Source: Mycolicibacterium aichiense (lineage in GTDB: Bacteria; Actinomycetota; Actinomycetes; Mycobacteriales; Mycobacteriaceae). Taken from it: 64,000 bases of DNA. Of this stretch, positions 51,278 through 62,245 are shown piece after piece; the stretch's first letter is position 1, and every line of letters starts with the position of its first letter. The position numbers and the translations under genes were made by a program. The notes below the pieces were generated by a model. It ran no database searches, was not told the origin of the DNA, and saw only the letters and a list, made by a program, of their open reading frames with translations. The DNA lies in assembly GCF_010726245.1 (NCBI RefSeq), contig NZ_AP022561.1, positions 1,054,001-1,118,000 of the forward strand, in the 5' to 3' direction.

Positions 51278-52599
51278 CAGGCCGCACCGATCTGAGCAAG
51301 CCCGCCGAACATGCCCGCTGCTGCGCAGCCGCCGGGTACGACCGCCGCGCCGAGCATCAGCTCCACTACCGAAACCGCGCGGCGCACCACCGGGGAGGTG
51401 CACACCGGCCCGCGGTGCGCCACCCACATCGCGCAGGCGGCGACGAGTGCGAGCGCCCCGCACAGCCACGGAGTGCTCTGCGGTGTGGTGACGGCGCACA
51501 AGCCCACGAGCAGAGTCGCCGTGACTGCGGACGAAATACTCTGCGCGACAACCCGACACGCTACTCTCTCCCGAACGGACCGGAGAAGCAGCAACATTGC
51601 GATGATCGCGAGGAAGATCGCCGCGAGAAGCGAATGTGAAGTGGTCGTCGCCGTGACCGCAGCTCCGACAGCCGCCGCCGCGGCCGCCGTCGCCACGATC
51701 AGGTTCAGCCGGTGATGAGCCAGTCGCGACCTGGCTTGGACGTCTGCGTCGGCGAGGCCGGCCGCCGCCAGTCCGGAGCTGTGGACCGAGAGCCGCGCGG
51801 ACACCACCAGCACACCCAGTGATCCGATTACCAGCATCGGCCCACTGGCTTCGGCCGGCCAGCACCCTGCCACCGCGCCCATGGTCGCCATCACCCCCGC
51901 CATCGCCACAGCGGCCATCGGAAGGAATACCTCAGTGGCACAGCCCAACAGGGGCCAGGCCAGCAGCGAGACCGACCCGATCGCGGCCATCGCGACGAGA
52001 AACGTGGGCATCGCCGGTGGGCCCATGGGAAGCAGGGCGGCGCTCAGGCCGGCGAAGGCAATGCCCAGCACGCCGAGGCTCACCACGGTCACCCGATCGG
52101 CGGCTACCCGGTGCACGGTGACCGCGCCGGTCATCGCCAGAAGTGCTGCTGCCGTGGCGACTACGGGATGAGGGCTTGCCGTCGGGTCCGCAATCGCGCG
52201 GCCCAGTAACGCCAGCACCGCCGCGGCCGCCCATGCCAGCAGGCAGAGACCACCGCTGCGCCGGAGGAATCGCCACCTCGGTTCCGGCAGCGCCGCAACC
52301 ACATCGGCAACGGCGCCACTAATGTCGAACCGGGGCAGCGGCGCGGTCGCCGCCGCCGTGCTCAGGATGAGCAGGTCACCGTCATGGATGGCGGCTTGCG
52401 CGAGGGTCGTCTGCGCGTCGAGCCGTTGCCCGCAGACCCGGGTGAGATGCGGATCGGTGCCGTGGAATTGCGCCGCACCGATCAGATCGACGACGGCGGG
52501 CATCAGCTCGGCGATCGGTATGCCGGATGGCAGGCTGATGTCGGTCTCCCGGTCGCCGGTGCGGATCGACACCTGGCAGGTCTGGTCGGCGGCAGTCAT
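51274..52599 (-). CDS. eccD4: EccD4, ESX-4 channel subunit
   Basis: About 441 residues. The N-terminal ubiquitin-like domain (residues 5-90, CQVSIRTGDRETDISLPSG) is followed by about eleven membrane helices that form the pore-lining part of the ESX complex. ATG 52599 begins MTAADQT; an in-frame TTG/ATG-type start eight codons earlier is possible. It is divergent from eccC4 and coupled to mycP4. Confidence 0.93.
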   Translation of the reverse strand: MTAADQTCQVSIRTGDRETDISLPSGIPIAELMPAVVDLIGAAQFHGTDPHLTRVCGQRLDAQTTLAQAAIHDGDLLILSTAAATAPLPRFDISGAVADVVAALPEPRWRFLRRSGGLCLLAWAAAAVLALLGRAIADPTASPHPVVATAAALLAMTGAVTVHRVAADRVTVVSLGVLGIAFAGLSAALLPMGPPAMPTFLVAMAAIGSVSLLAWPLLGCATEVFLPMAAVAMAGVMATMGAVAGCWPAEASGPMLVIGSLGVLVVSARLSVHSSGLAAAGLADADVQARSRLAHHRLNLIVATAAAAAAVGAAVTATTTSHSLLAAIFLAIIAMLLLLRSVRERVACRVVAQSISSAVTATLLVGLCAVTTPQSTPWLCGALALVAACAMWVAHRGPVCTSPVVRRAVSVVELMLGAAVVPGGCAAAGMFGGLAQIGAAW

Positions 52600-52655
52600 G
52601 AGACCGGACGGTAGTGATCCCACGGTGGTGTCGAACTCCGCTGTCCACAGGTGAA

Positions 52656-52685
52656 TTGCCGGTCCGGGCCGACGGTGTCTACCGT
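52656..52685 (+). promoter_or_regulatory. Promoter of eccC4-esxU-esxT, leaderless
   Basis: TTGCCG (52656-52661), an 18-bp spacer and TACCGT (52680-52685) are followed by six bases and then ATG 52692. Both hexamers and the spacing fit, and transcription would begin at or next to the start codon. From the literature, SigM controls ESX-4 genes in M. tuberculosis; whether this site is SigM- or SigA-type cannot be decided here. Confidence 0.55.
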
Positions 52686-52691
52686 CCGTGC

Positions 52692-55600
52692 ATGAATCGG
52701 GTTACCCGGTCGGCGATCGATTTCCCGCCGAACGACGATCTGGTCATCGGTCCGTTGCCCCGCACCGAGCCGAAGTCGGGAATGTCGCGATTCGTGCCGC
52801 TGATAGCGGTCGGCGCGGTGGTGGGCGTCGGTGTGGTGATGTGGGGGTCAGGGGTCGGTTCCGACGGCTCGACGGCGGTGATGTTGCCGGTCATGATGGT
52901 GGTGTCGGCGCTCGGCATGGCGCTGCAGGCCGGTGCCCGGCGGCCGGGCCGCGGGATGGACCGTCAACGCAGGCGCTATCTGAATCATCTCGATCGGCTC
53001 GCCGAGCACGTGCGGGAAACGGTGCTGAGTCAGCGATCAACGCTGCGGGAGGGACACCCGGATCCGGCCGCGTTGTGGACGCTGGTCGGCGGCCCTGGGA
53101 TGTGGGCGCGCAACGATCGCGATCCGGACTTCTGCCACGTCCGTGTCGGCGTAGGCCGGCACCGGCTGGCGCGCCGGATAGTCGTGCCGCCCGTCGGTCC
53201 CACGGACGAACTGGACCCGGTGACCGCCGATGCGTTGCGGCGCTTCGTGCACCACCACGCGACGGTCGACGATCTACCGGTCACGATCGCGCTGCCCAAG
53301 GTCGGCGTGCTGGTCGTCGACGGCGATCCGTCGAGTGCGCGTGCCCTGGTTCGTGCGATGCTCTGCCAGCTGGCCGTGCTGCACAGCCCGACGAACCTGA
53401 CGATCACCGCAGATGTACGAGCCGAGCACCGGCAGCAGTGGGACTGGTTGAAGTGGCTGCCGCACAACGATAGTCGCGACCATCGCGGCGGGTATCGGGT
53501 CGTCATCGTCGACGGAGCGGATCACCGAGCGCATGCCGTACCCGGCACCACCGTGATCGCCGTCGGACACGTGGAACCTGACTCACAGCCACGGTCCCTG
53601 CGGGTCGACGGGGACAACCTCGCGGTGCGCACGGGTGCGGGCATCGAGGAGTTCGCCACCGCCGATGCCATGACGATCATGCAGGCGCGGACGTGTGCAC
53701 GACGCTTGGCGCGGTACCGCCACCGGGACAGCGGATTCGGCGTGAGTTGCCCTGAGAAGGGAGCTCTCTGGCCGGTATTGCCTCCGTGCGAGCAGCTCCG
53801 GGTTGAGCTCGGCGCGACGGTGGACGGCGAACCGGTCGCTCTCGACATCAAGGAGCCCGCCGACGGTGGCCACGGTCCGCACGGTTTGTGCGTCGGTGCG
53901 ACGGGCTCGGGGAAATCCGAATTGCTGCGCACGATCGCGGCTGGCATCATTGCCCGCCATTCGCCGGACGACGTCAACCTCGTCCTCATCGACTTCAAGG
54001 GCGGCGCGACGTTTCTCGGCCTGGAGCGCCTGCACCATATCGCCGCCGTCATCACCAACCTCGCCGACGCCGCGCCGATGGTGGACCGCGCAAAGGATGC
54101 GCTCGGCGGCGAGGTTCGCCGTCGTCAGGAGCTCCTGCGGCGGGCGGGCAATGCGGTCAACCTCGCCGCCTACCGGCGACATCGACTCGCAGATCCCAGT
54201 CTGCCTGCGCTGCCGACATTGTTCGTCATCGTCGACGAGTTCGCCGAACTGCTGGCTCACCAGCCTGATTTCGCCGACCTGTTCGCGATGATCGGACGGG
54301 TCGGACGCTCGCTGGGCATGCATCTGTTGCTGGCGAGTCAGCGCCTGGACGAGGGTCGCCTGCGCGGCCTCGAATCGCATCTGTCGTATCGCATCTGCCT
54401 CAAGACCGCGACGGCCGCGGAGTCGCGCGCGGTACTCGGCGTCGCGGACGCTGCCGAGCTGGCGGCCACCCCGGGCGCCGCGCTGCTGCGCACCGGCGAC
54501 GGGCGGTTGGTGCGATTTCAGGCGACGTACCTCGGTGGGCCGGCGCCGGGCAGCGCCACAACAGCGGAAGGCGCCGGCGTGGCACTGTTCACCCGGGAAT
54601 CGGCTGCGCCGACACCGACCGACGGAGCCGTCGGATCGCCTCGAACCGTGCTCGATGTGATCGTCGACCGGTTCGGCGGGCGAGGAACGCCGGCGCATCA
54701 GATGTGGCTACCACCGCTCACCGGCTCGGTGAACCTCGCTGACCTTCCGCACGGTGTGGGGCCAGATCGCGCAGTGCCGATCGGCGTCGTCGACCTGCCG
54801 TTCGAGCAGCGACAGGCGCCCATGACCGTCGACCTCACCGGCGCCCTCGGCAATGTCGCGGTGGTCGGAACGTCACAAAGCGGAAAGTCCACCACCGTGC
54901 GGTCGCTGATCACCGCGACGTCCACTCGTCGCGATGCGCGGCGGGTTCAGTTCTACTGCATCGACTTCGGCGGCGGCACCCTCGATTCGCTGCGGCGGTT
55001 ACCCCACGTGGGATCGGTCGCAGGCCGGGGGGAGACCGAATTGGTGCGCCGGACGGTCAGCCACGTCGGCGCCCTACTGTCCGCTCGCGAGGCCCGCGCC
55101 GACGTCGATCCGTACGGTGAGGTCTTCCTCGTCGTGGACGGTTGGTCGAGCCTGCGGGAGGAGCATCCCGATCTCGAGACGGCGATCGCAGGCATCGCCT
55201 CCCGCGGTCTGTCGTTCGGCATCCACCTGATCCTCACCGCCGGTCGGTGGGCCGACATCCGGCCCGCGCTCAAGGACCAGATCGGCACCAGAATCGAACT
55301 GCGCCTTGGAGACCCGATCGACTCGGAGATGGATCGCAAGCAGGCGGCGCTCGTTCCGATCGGCATGCCGGGGCGCGGCATCACCGGTGACGGCAACCAC
55401 TTCCTGATCGCGATGCCGGACGGCGGCGATATCGTGTGTGACCGGTCGTGGCAGGCGCCGCGCGTGCGACTGCTGCCCGGACACATCGACCACTCCGCGG
55501 TCGTCGAGATGGCACCCGGTGACACAGATGGCGTTCTGCTCGGTCTGGGTGAAGACCAGTTCGCCCCGGTGGTTGTGAGCTTTCGTCACCTGGCGCACCT

Positions 55601-56213
55601 GCTGGTCCTCGGTGACCGGGAATGCGGGAAGACCTCGGCGCTGCGAACGCTGTGCCGCGAGATACTGCGCGTTGCAACGACGCAACCCGCGTCGCTGTTC
55701 GTCGTCGACTACCGGCGTGGCCTGCTCGACGTCGCCGATGCGCACCATGTGCTCGACTATATGTTCTCCGAACACCTTATCGCGCAACGACTTCCCGGCC
55801 TGATATCAGTGCTGCAGAGCAGATTGCCGAGCGCCGACACGACGATCGAGCAGCTCCGGGCGAGATCGTGGTGGAGCGGACCCGAAATCTACGTCGTGGT
55901 CGACGACTACGACGTGGTCGCGGCCACCTCACCGGATGCGCTGAGTCCGCTGGTCGCCCTGCTGCCGCACGCCGCAGACATCGGGCTGCACATGGTCATC
56001 GCGCGACGCTGCGCCGGATCTGCGCGGGCGATGTTCGATCCCCTTCTGGCGCACGTCCGGGACAGCGGGTGCGGTGCGCTGCTGATGAGCGGCAGCTCCG
56101 ACGAGGGTCCGCTGATCGGCCACCACCGCGCGACCGAGCACCCGCCGGGACGCGGACTACTGGTGACCCGGGCCGGCGCCGAGCTGGTGCAGGTCGGTTG
56201 GAGCCCAACGTGA
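52692..56213 (+). CDS. eccC4: EccC4, ESX-4 FtsK/SpoIIIE-type ATPase
   Basis: A 1173-residue motor protein. Two membrane helices near the N-terminus (about 34-80) precede three ATPase domains. Walker A motifs are GATGSGKSE (about residue 402), GTSQSGKST (about 726) and LGDRECGKTS (about 973), with Walker B VIVDEFAELL for the first. Domain 1 has the catalytic-type arrangement. It recruits EsxT/U-type substrates. The frame is open upstream to 52614, but family similarity starts at ATG 52692. Its stop overlaps the next gene by GTGA. Confidence 0.95.
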   Translation: MNRVTRSAIDFPPNDDLVIGPLPRTEPKSGMSRFVPLIAVGAVVGVGVVMWGSGVGSDGSTAVMLPVMMVVSALGMALQAGARRPGRGMDRQRRRYLNHLDRLAEHVRETVLSQRSTLREGHPDPAALWTLVGGPGMWARNDRDPDFCHVRVGVGRHRLARRIVVPPVGPTDELDPVTADALRRFVHHHATVDDLPVTIALPKVGVLVVDGDPSSARALVRAMLCQLAVLHSPTNLTITADVRAEHRQQWDWLKWLPHNDSRDHRGGYRVVIVDGADHRAHAVPGTTVIAVGHVEPDSQPRSLRVDGDNLAVRTGAGIEEFATADAMTIMQARTCARRLARYRHRDSGFGVSCPEKGALWPVLPPCEQLRVELGATVDGEPVALDIKEPADGGHGPHGLCVGATGSGKSELLRTIAAGIIARHSPDDVNLVLIDFKGGATFLGLERLHHIAAVITNLADAAPMVDRAKDALGGEVRRRQELLRRAGNAVNLAAYRRHRLADPSLPALPTLFVIVDEFAELLAHQPDFADLFAMIGRVGRSLGMHLLLASQRLDEGRLRGLESHLSYRICLKTATAAESRAVLGVADAAELAATPGAALLRTGDGRLVRFQATYLGGPAPGSATTAEGAGVALFTRESAAPTPTDGAVGSPRTVLDVIVDRFGGRGTPAHQMWLPPLTGSVNLADLPHGVGPDRAVPIGVVDLPFEQRQAPMTVDLTGALGNVAVVGTSQSGKSTTVRSLITATSTRRDARRVQFYCIDFGGGTLDSLRRLPHVGSVAGRGETELVRRTVSHVGALLSAREARADVDPYGEVFLVVDGWSSLREEHPDLETAIAGIASRGLSFGIHLILTAGRWADIRPALKDQIGTRIELRLGDPIDSEMDRKQAALVPIGMPGRGITGDGNHFLIAMPDGGDIVCDRSWQAPRVRLLPGHIDHSAVVEMAPGDTDGVLLGLGEDQFAPVVVSFRHLAHLLVLGDRECGKTSALRTLCREILRVATTQPASLFVVDYRRGLLDVADAHHVLDYMFSEHLIAQRLPGLISVLQSRLPSADTTIEQLRARSWWSGPEIYVVVDDYDVVAATSPDALSPLVALLPHAADIGLHMVIARRCAGSARAMFDPLLAHVRDSGCGALLMSGSSDEGPLIGHHRATEHPPGRGLLVTRAGAELVQVGWSPT

Positions 56214-57376
56214 CAGTGCTGGAAGTCGGTCCCGCAGTGGTCACCCGGCTGACGCCCCACCCGCAGCGAACGGGGGAGCAGGAGATGGTCGCGGCCGCAC
56301 TCGCCGCCATCGACGACACGGTGGTGCTGTTCCGCGAACGGCCAGTCGCCGTCGTCGATCTGTGGCAGAGAGTCTTCGCCGACTGTGTCGAGGAACGCTG
56401 CGAGACACTGACTGTCGTCCACCCGTCGTGGTGGGCACATCACCGGGTCTCGCGGCTCGTCGATGCCGCGGCAGCAGTCGCGACCGAAGTTCATGCGCAG
56501 CCCAGGTCCGCGGTACTGGCCGCCGGCGAGGCAGCTACCGTCATCGAGATCGCCGAGGAATTGGTTGCCGTCATCTGCGATGGCCGATCACCGACGACGC
56601 GCAGCCGCCCGCACCATCCAATGGACCTCGCCGGGATGATCGAGACAACCACTCCCACCTCCGTTCTCATCGACGCCCCGCCCGGCGTGCCCGGCGCGGT
56701 CGAGTACGCCGACGGTCTGTGTGCCGCACTGCGTCGGCGCGGCACGGATGCGCGGATGGTACGGGTGCCCGCCACCCCGGATCCGTCCGAGCCGGAGTCG
56801 ACGGCAGTACCTGTCCGCGCCTCACGACGGCGGTGGCGAGGGTCCGCGGCCGTGGCGGCCGGGATGGCCTTGACGCTGTGCGTGGTTGGGGTGGCCGCGG
56901 TCCGCACCCGCCCGCCGGCACCGACTCCCGGCGGCGTCTACATCGTCGAAGGTCGTGTCACACTGCGGATCCCAGCCGATTGGCTGATCACCCGCGTTAC
57001 GGCGGGCCCTGGTTCGCGCCGCATTCAGGTCGGCTCGCCGACCAATTCGGCAGCGGCCCTGCACATCACCCAATCCTATTCACCTGAAGAGACATTGGAT
57101 CAGACGGCCGCAACGCTGAGCCGGGCGATCGACGAGCAGCCGGGCGGTGTGTTCGTCGACTTCAACCCCGCGGACCGGCGTGGCGGGCGACCGGCGGTGA
57201 CGTACCGAGAAGTCCGCATTGCCCGGGAGATCCGCTGGGCGGTGGTCCTCGACGGGTCCACGCGCATCAGCATCGGCTGCCAGTCTGCGCAAGGCCGGCT
57301 TGACGCGATCGCCGGGCCCTGCGAGGAAGCCATTGAATCAGCCCGCGAATTCAGTGGAACCGGAAGCGGCCCGTGA
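56210..57376 (+). CDS. ESX-4-associated protein (Rv3446c-like, type VII secretion-associated)
   Basis: A 388-residue protein of unknown function always found with ESX-4. Residues 1-180 are an alpha/beta cytoplasmic domain. Arg-rich SRRRWRG precedes a single membrane helix (AAVAAGMALTLCVVGVAAV, about 205-225). A 160-residue outer domain follows, with two Cys. GTG start overlaps the eccC4 stop. Its place between eccC4 and esxU matches Rv3446c. Confidence 0.88.
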   Translation: MTVLEVGPAVVTRLTPHPQRTGEQEMVAAALAAIDDTVVLFRERPVAVVDLWQRVFADCVEERCETLTVVHPSWWAHHRVSRLVDAAAAVATEVHAQPRSAVLAAGEAATVIEIAEELVAVICDGRSPTTRSRPHHPMDLAGMIETTTPTSVLIDAPPGVPGAVEYADGLCAALRRRGTDARMVRVPATPDPSEPESTAVPVRASRRRWRGSAAVAAGMALTLCVVGVAAVRTRPPAPTPGGVYIVEGRVTLRIPADWLITRVTAGPGSRRIQVGSPTNSAAALHITQSYSPEETLDQTAATLSRAIDEQPGGVFVDFNPADRRGGRPAVTYREVRIAREIRWAVVLDGSTRISIGCQSAQGRLDAIAGPCEEAIESAREFSGTGSGP

Positions 57377-57424
57377 GCGTCGAAATCATTGTAAGCGTGC
57401 ACAACTCGACCGGAAGGACCACAC

Positions 57425-57733
57425 GTGACGACTCTGAGCACCGACTTCGACCTGATGCGTTCGGTCGCTGCGGCTGCCGACACCCGCAATGACGAGATTC
57501 GTGCTCTGTTGCAGGGCTTCATCACCCGCATGGAGGCTGTGCCGCCCACCGTGTGGGGCGGATTGGCCGCCGCGCGATTCCAGACTGTCGTCGCGCACTG
57601 GAACACCGAGTCCACAAAGCTGTCGCAGGCACTGGCCGGGATTGCCGACACGATCAGGAACAACGAACACCAACTGCGCGAAGCCGCGCACCTGCACGCT
57701 CAGCGCATCGCCGCCGTGACCGCACACCTTTAG
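57425..57733 (+). CDS. esxU: EsxU, WXG100-family protein
   Basis: A 102-residue helical-hairpin protein. The turn carries [10 protein letters not shown] (WXG motif, near residue 44), and the second helix has [13 protein letters not shown]. It should pair with EsxT and be secreted through ESX-4. Start is GTG with GGAAGGA eight to fourteen bases upstream. Confidence 0.93.
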   Translation: MTTLSTDFDLMRSVAAAADTRNDEIRALLQGFITRMEAVPPTVWGGLAAARFQTVVAHWNTESTKLSQALAGIADTIRNNEHQLREAAHLHAQRIAAVTAHL

Positions 57734-57748
57734 GTAAGGAGCACCTCC

Positions 57749-58042
57749 GTGGACCCCGTCCTCTCTTACGATTTCGCCGAGATCGACGCGGCGGTACTCG
57801 CCGACATCCAGGGCACGTCGGCGCGACTCGGCGCGGCCTTGGACGACCTCAGTCGGCAGATCGCTCCGCTGCAGCAGGTGTGGACCCGTGACGCCGCAGC
57901 GGCATATCAGGCCGAACAGGCACAGTGGCACCAATCAGCGTCGGCACTGCGCGACATCCTGGTGCGGCTGGGCGTTGCCGTGCGTGACGGGGCAGCCGAC
58001 GTGGCCGATGCCGACCGCCGCGCCGCCCGGATGTGGGGCTGA
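57749..58042 (+). CDS. esxT: EsxT, WXG100-family protein
   Basis: A 97-residue partner of EsxU. LSYDFAEIDAAVLADI, then the turn QQVWTRDAAAAYQAEQ: the WXG position reads W-T-R, as in M. tuberculosis EsxT by memory. The tail ADADRRAARMW carries the general YxxxD/E-like export region in degenerate form. GTG start with AAGGAG, 15 bp after esxU. Last gene of the ESX-4 operon. Confidence 0.92.
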   Translation: MDPVLSYDFAEIDAAVLADIQGTSARLGAALDDLSRQIAPLQQVWTRDAAAAYQAEQAQWHQSASALRDILVRLGVAVRDGAADVADADRRAARMWG

Positions 58043-58058
58043 CGGCCTCCCTCGATCT

Positions 58059-58099
58059 CTGTGCGGCCCCCGCGGAGGAGAGCCAACGGGGCCGCACAG
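58059..58099 (+). terminator. Terminator after esxT
   Basis: CTGTGCGGCCCC (58059-58070) and GGGGCCGCACAG (58088-58099) form a perfect 12-bp GC-rich stem with a 17-nt loop, 16 bp after the esxT stop. No T-run follows, as is common for mycobacterial terminators. It separates ESX-4 from the aldehyde/alcohol genes. Confidence 0.7.
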
Positions 58100-58208
58100 T
58101 CATCCCGGTCCGATCGCATCAGATGCCCTACATGTCGGTCGAGATCTGGCGTATCGTGGCCGCACGCGCGCCGGTCTCCGGTGACCGCACGCAGGAGTGT
58201 GATCGCCG

Positions 58209-59504
58209 ATGGCTATATCCAGAACGACGCGAACCGGTGCCGGTGGCGCCCGGCCGTCGGCGCTGCTGCGCGCGGTCCATGAGCTGTTCGTCGCCGGTGA
58301 GGTCGACGCCAGCTACCTGGAATCGAGCTCGCTGCGACCGATCGTCGCCAAGAGCTGGCAACGCAGCCTGGCCAAAGGCGTCGACCCGGACGGTGCGGCC
58401 CAGCCCTCCCCGGTCGGCGAGAAATTGGCGCGGCTGCGTGAGGCGCATCCGCTGGCACCCGCACTGCCCGTGATCCGCCGGCTGCTCGTCGACGATGCCG
58501 CCGGGTCCGGGGTGGTTGTCGCCGTCAGCGGTGCTGACGGCACGCTGCTGTGGGTGGAGGGCGACCCCAACGCGTGCCGGCGCGCGGAGGCGATGAACTT
58601 TGTGCCCGGCGCGGACTGGAGTGAGCGCGGCGCCGGGACCAACGCGCCGGGCACCGCTCTGGCCGTCGACGCTGAGCTGCAAATTCACGGTTCCGAGCAC
58701 TTTTCCCGCGTCGTGCAACCGTGGAGCTGCACGGCGGTCCCCGTGCATGACCCCGCCACCGGTGCCCTGCTCGGAGCGCTGGACCTGACCGGCGGATCAC
58801 GGGTCGCCACGCCGCAGGCGCTGGCGCTGGTGCGCGCCACCGTCGTCGCCGTCGAAACACACCTGGCCCTGCTCCGCCTGACCGGTGGACCGGTCGAGGC
58901 AGCGCCGCCACGACCGCGGCTGGCCGTGCTCGGTTCCGAACGTCCGCGCTGGCTCGTCACCGACGAGTTCGGGCATCTTCGTGCCGCCACGCTGACCGGC
59001 AGGCACGCCGACATCCTGGTGCTCTTGAGCCGCCACCCCGAGGGGCTGAGCGCCGACCACCTGGCGATGCTGCTCGACGACAAGGACCTCGACGTCGTGA
59101 CCGTGCGCGCCGAGATGTCGCGGCTGCGCAAGGTCGTCGGCGCCGACGCCATCGAGTCACGGCCGTATCGGCTGACGGTGCCGATCACCACCGACATCGG
59201 CGAGGTGTACGAGGCGCTCGATGCCGGAAATGTGACGGCGGCCCTCGATCGGTATCCGGGACCGCTTCTCCCGCAGTCGATCTCGCCGGCGGTGGGGCGG
59301 TTGCGCACAGAGCTGGCGATGACGTTGCGGGGCGCGGTGTTATCCACCGGCGACCCCGCGGTGCTCCGCCGTTGGCTGGACAGCCCGGACGGCCGCGACG
59401 ACCGCGACGGCTGGCGCGCGCTGCACGACGGCACCCTGCCGGGCTCGGTGCAGCAGGCGCAGGCCCGCGGCAAGCTGGCCGGCCTGGACTTCGACCTGGC
59501 CTGA
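58209..59504 (+). CDS. GAF-domain transcriptional regulator with BTAD-like C-terminus
   Basis: A 431-residue protein. Residues 20-215 resemble the N-terminus of AcoR-type activators: SSLRPIVAKSWQRSLAKGVDP followed by a GAF domain with FVPGADWSERGAGTNAPGTAL and HFSRVVQPWSCTAVPVHDP. The sigma-54 AAA+ domain of AcoR is absent. Instead, residues 255-330 form a winged-helix-like module (LSRHPEGLSADHLAMLL, VTVRAEMSRLRKVVG), then a helical domain. It likely senses a small molecule and activates the adjacent aldehyde and alcohol dehydrogenases. CAGGAG lies eleven bases before the ATG. Confidence 0.85.
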   Translation: MAISRTTRTGAGGARPSALLRAVHELFVAGEVDASYLESSSLRPIVAKSWQRSLAKGVDPDGAAQPSPVGEKLARLREAHPLAPALPVIRRLLVDDAAGSGVVVAVSGADGTLLWVEGDPNACRRAEAMNFVPGADWSERGAGTNAPGTALAVDAELQIHGSEHFSRVVQPWSCTAVPVHDPATGALLGALDLTGGSRVATPQALALVRATVVAVETHLALLRLTGGPVEAAPPRPRLAVLGSERPRWLVTDEFGHLRAATLTGRHADILVLLSRHPEGLSADHLAMLLDDKDLDVVTVRAEMSRLRKVVGADAIESRPYRLTVPITTDIGEVYEALDAGNVTAALDRYPGPLLPQSISPAVGRLRTELAMTLRGAVLSTGDPAVLRRWLDSPDGRDDRDGWRALHDGTLPGSVQQAQARGKLAGLDFDLA

Positions 59505-59512
59505 GCAGCGCA

Positions 59513-59549
59513 TGCAACGGTGCGCGAACCAGTGCAACCGTGCTGCAAC
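59513..59549 (+). promoter_or_regulatory. Phased TGCAAC repeats upstream of the aldehyde dehydrogenase
   Basis: TGCAAC occurs at 59513, 59533 and 59544, so the copies are 20 and 11 bp apart and lie on one helix face. They fill the gap between the regulator's stop and the aldehyde dehydrogenase, ending 65 bp before its ATG. Probable activator binding region. Confidence 0.4.
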
Positions 59550-59614
59550 CCCGCACTGCCTACCTTCAGTGACGACCGACACATTTCGTCGTCTTGACCA
59601 GGTAGGAGAACACC

Positions 59615-61138
<1,524 letters not shown>

Positions 61139-61183
61139 GCTTAAAGACCTCCACCACAACTACTTTCACGAAGGAAAACAATC

Positions 61184-62245
61184 ATGACACAGACACTTGG
61201 CGCACCCGCCACATCAACCGACACCAACACCATGCGCGCCGCAGTCGTCACCGAATTCGGTGCACCACTGCACGTCACCGACCTCGACCTGCCCACGCCC
61301 GGCCCCGGGGAAGCGCTCGTCAAACTGGAGACCTCCGGGGTCTGCCACACCGATTTGCATGCCGCCCATGGTGATTGGCCGGTCAAACCAGCACCGCCCT
61401 TCATCCCGGGTCACGAGGGTTACGGCACTGTCGTCGCGCTCGGCGAGGGTGTCACCGACCTGAAACTCGGTGACAAGGTCGGCAATGCGTGGCTGTGGTC
61501 GGCCTGCGGCAGTTGCGAATACTGCCGCACCGGTTGGGAAACGTTGTGCGAGAGCCAGCGCAACGGCGGCTACAGCGTCAACGGCAGCTTCGGTACCTAC
61601 ATGCTGGTGAATGCGGCGTACGCCGCCCGGATTCCGGATGGCATCGACCCGCTCGAGGTGGCACCGATCCTGTGCGCAGGCGTCACGGTGTACAAGGGCC
61701 TGAAGGTCACCGACACCCGGCCCGGCCAATGGGTTGCGATCTCCGGTATCGGCGGCCTGGGGCACATCGCGGTGCAGTACGCCCGTGCGATGGGTCTGCG
61801 CGTGGTCGCCGTGGACATCGACGATGCGAAACTCGCACTGGCCGAACGGCTCGGGGCCGAGGTCACCGTCAACGCCAGAACCTCCGACGTTGTCGAGGAG
61901 GTCCAGAAGGCCACCGGTGGTGTGCACGGCGTGCTCGTCACCGCGGTGCACCCGCAGGCGTTCGGCCAGGCGATCGGCTTGACCCGCCGCGGTGGAACCA
62001 TCGTCTTCAACGGCCTGCCGCCGGGTGATTTCCCCGCGCCGATCTTCGACATCGTGTTGAAGGGCTTGACGATTCGCGGCTCGATCGTCGGCACTCGCCA
62101 GGACATGGCCGAGGCGCTCGACTTCTACGCCCGCGGGTTGATCCATCCCACCGTCGAGGCCGCCAAGCTCGACGACATCAACGAGGTGTTCGGCCGGATG
62201 GAGCGCGGCCAGATCGACGGCCGCGTCGTCATCGACTACCGCTGA
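61184..62245 (+). CDS. adhP: Zinc-dependent alcohol dehydrogenase AdhP-like
   Basis: A 353-residue medium-chain ADH. Catalytic zinc ligands lie in GVCHTDLH and PGHEGYG, the structural zinc cluster in CGSCEYCRTGWETLC, and the NAD motif in GIGGLGHIAVQYA. Its layout matches propanol-preferring AdhP. With the aldehyde dehydrogenase it forms an ethanol-to-acetate route. GAAGGA lies upstream of ATG. The last 10 bp overlap the convergent acetyltransferase gene. Confidence 0.94.
   Translation: MTQTLGAPATSTDTNTMRAAVVTEFGAPLHVTDLDLPTPGPGEALVKLETSGVCHTDLHAAHGDWPVKPAPPFIPGHEGYGTVVALGEGVTDLKLGDKVGNAWLWSACGSCEYCRTGWETLCESQRNGGYSVNGSFGTYMLVNAAYAARIPDGIDPLEVAPILCAGVTVYKGLKVTDTRPGQWVAISGIGGLGHIAVQYARAMGLRVVAVDIDDAKLALAERLGAEVTVNARTSDVVEEVQKATGGVHGVLVTAVHPQAFGQAIGLTRRGGTIVFNGLPPGDFPAPIFDIVLKGLTIRGSIVGTRQDMAEALDFYARGLIHPTVEAAKLDDINEVFGRMERGQIDGRVVIDYR

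Noticed and set aside
51278..51865. N-terminal extension of mycP4 by 196 codons
   Set aside because: It lies wholly inside eccD4 in another frame. The signal peptide at 51277 fixes the true start.
58021..58208. A small gene between esxT and the GAF regulator
   Set aside because: The open frames there overlap the terminator stem, lack ribosome sites and have no recognisable features.
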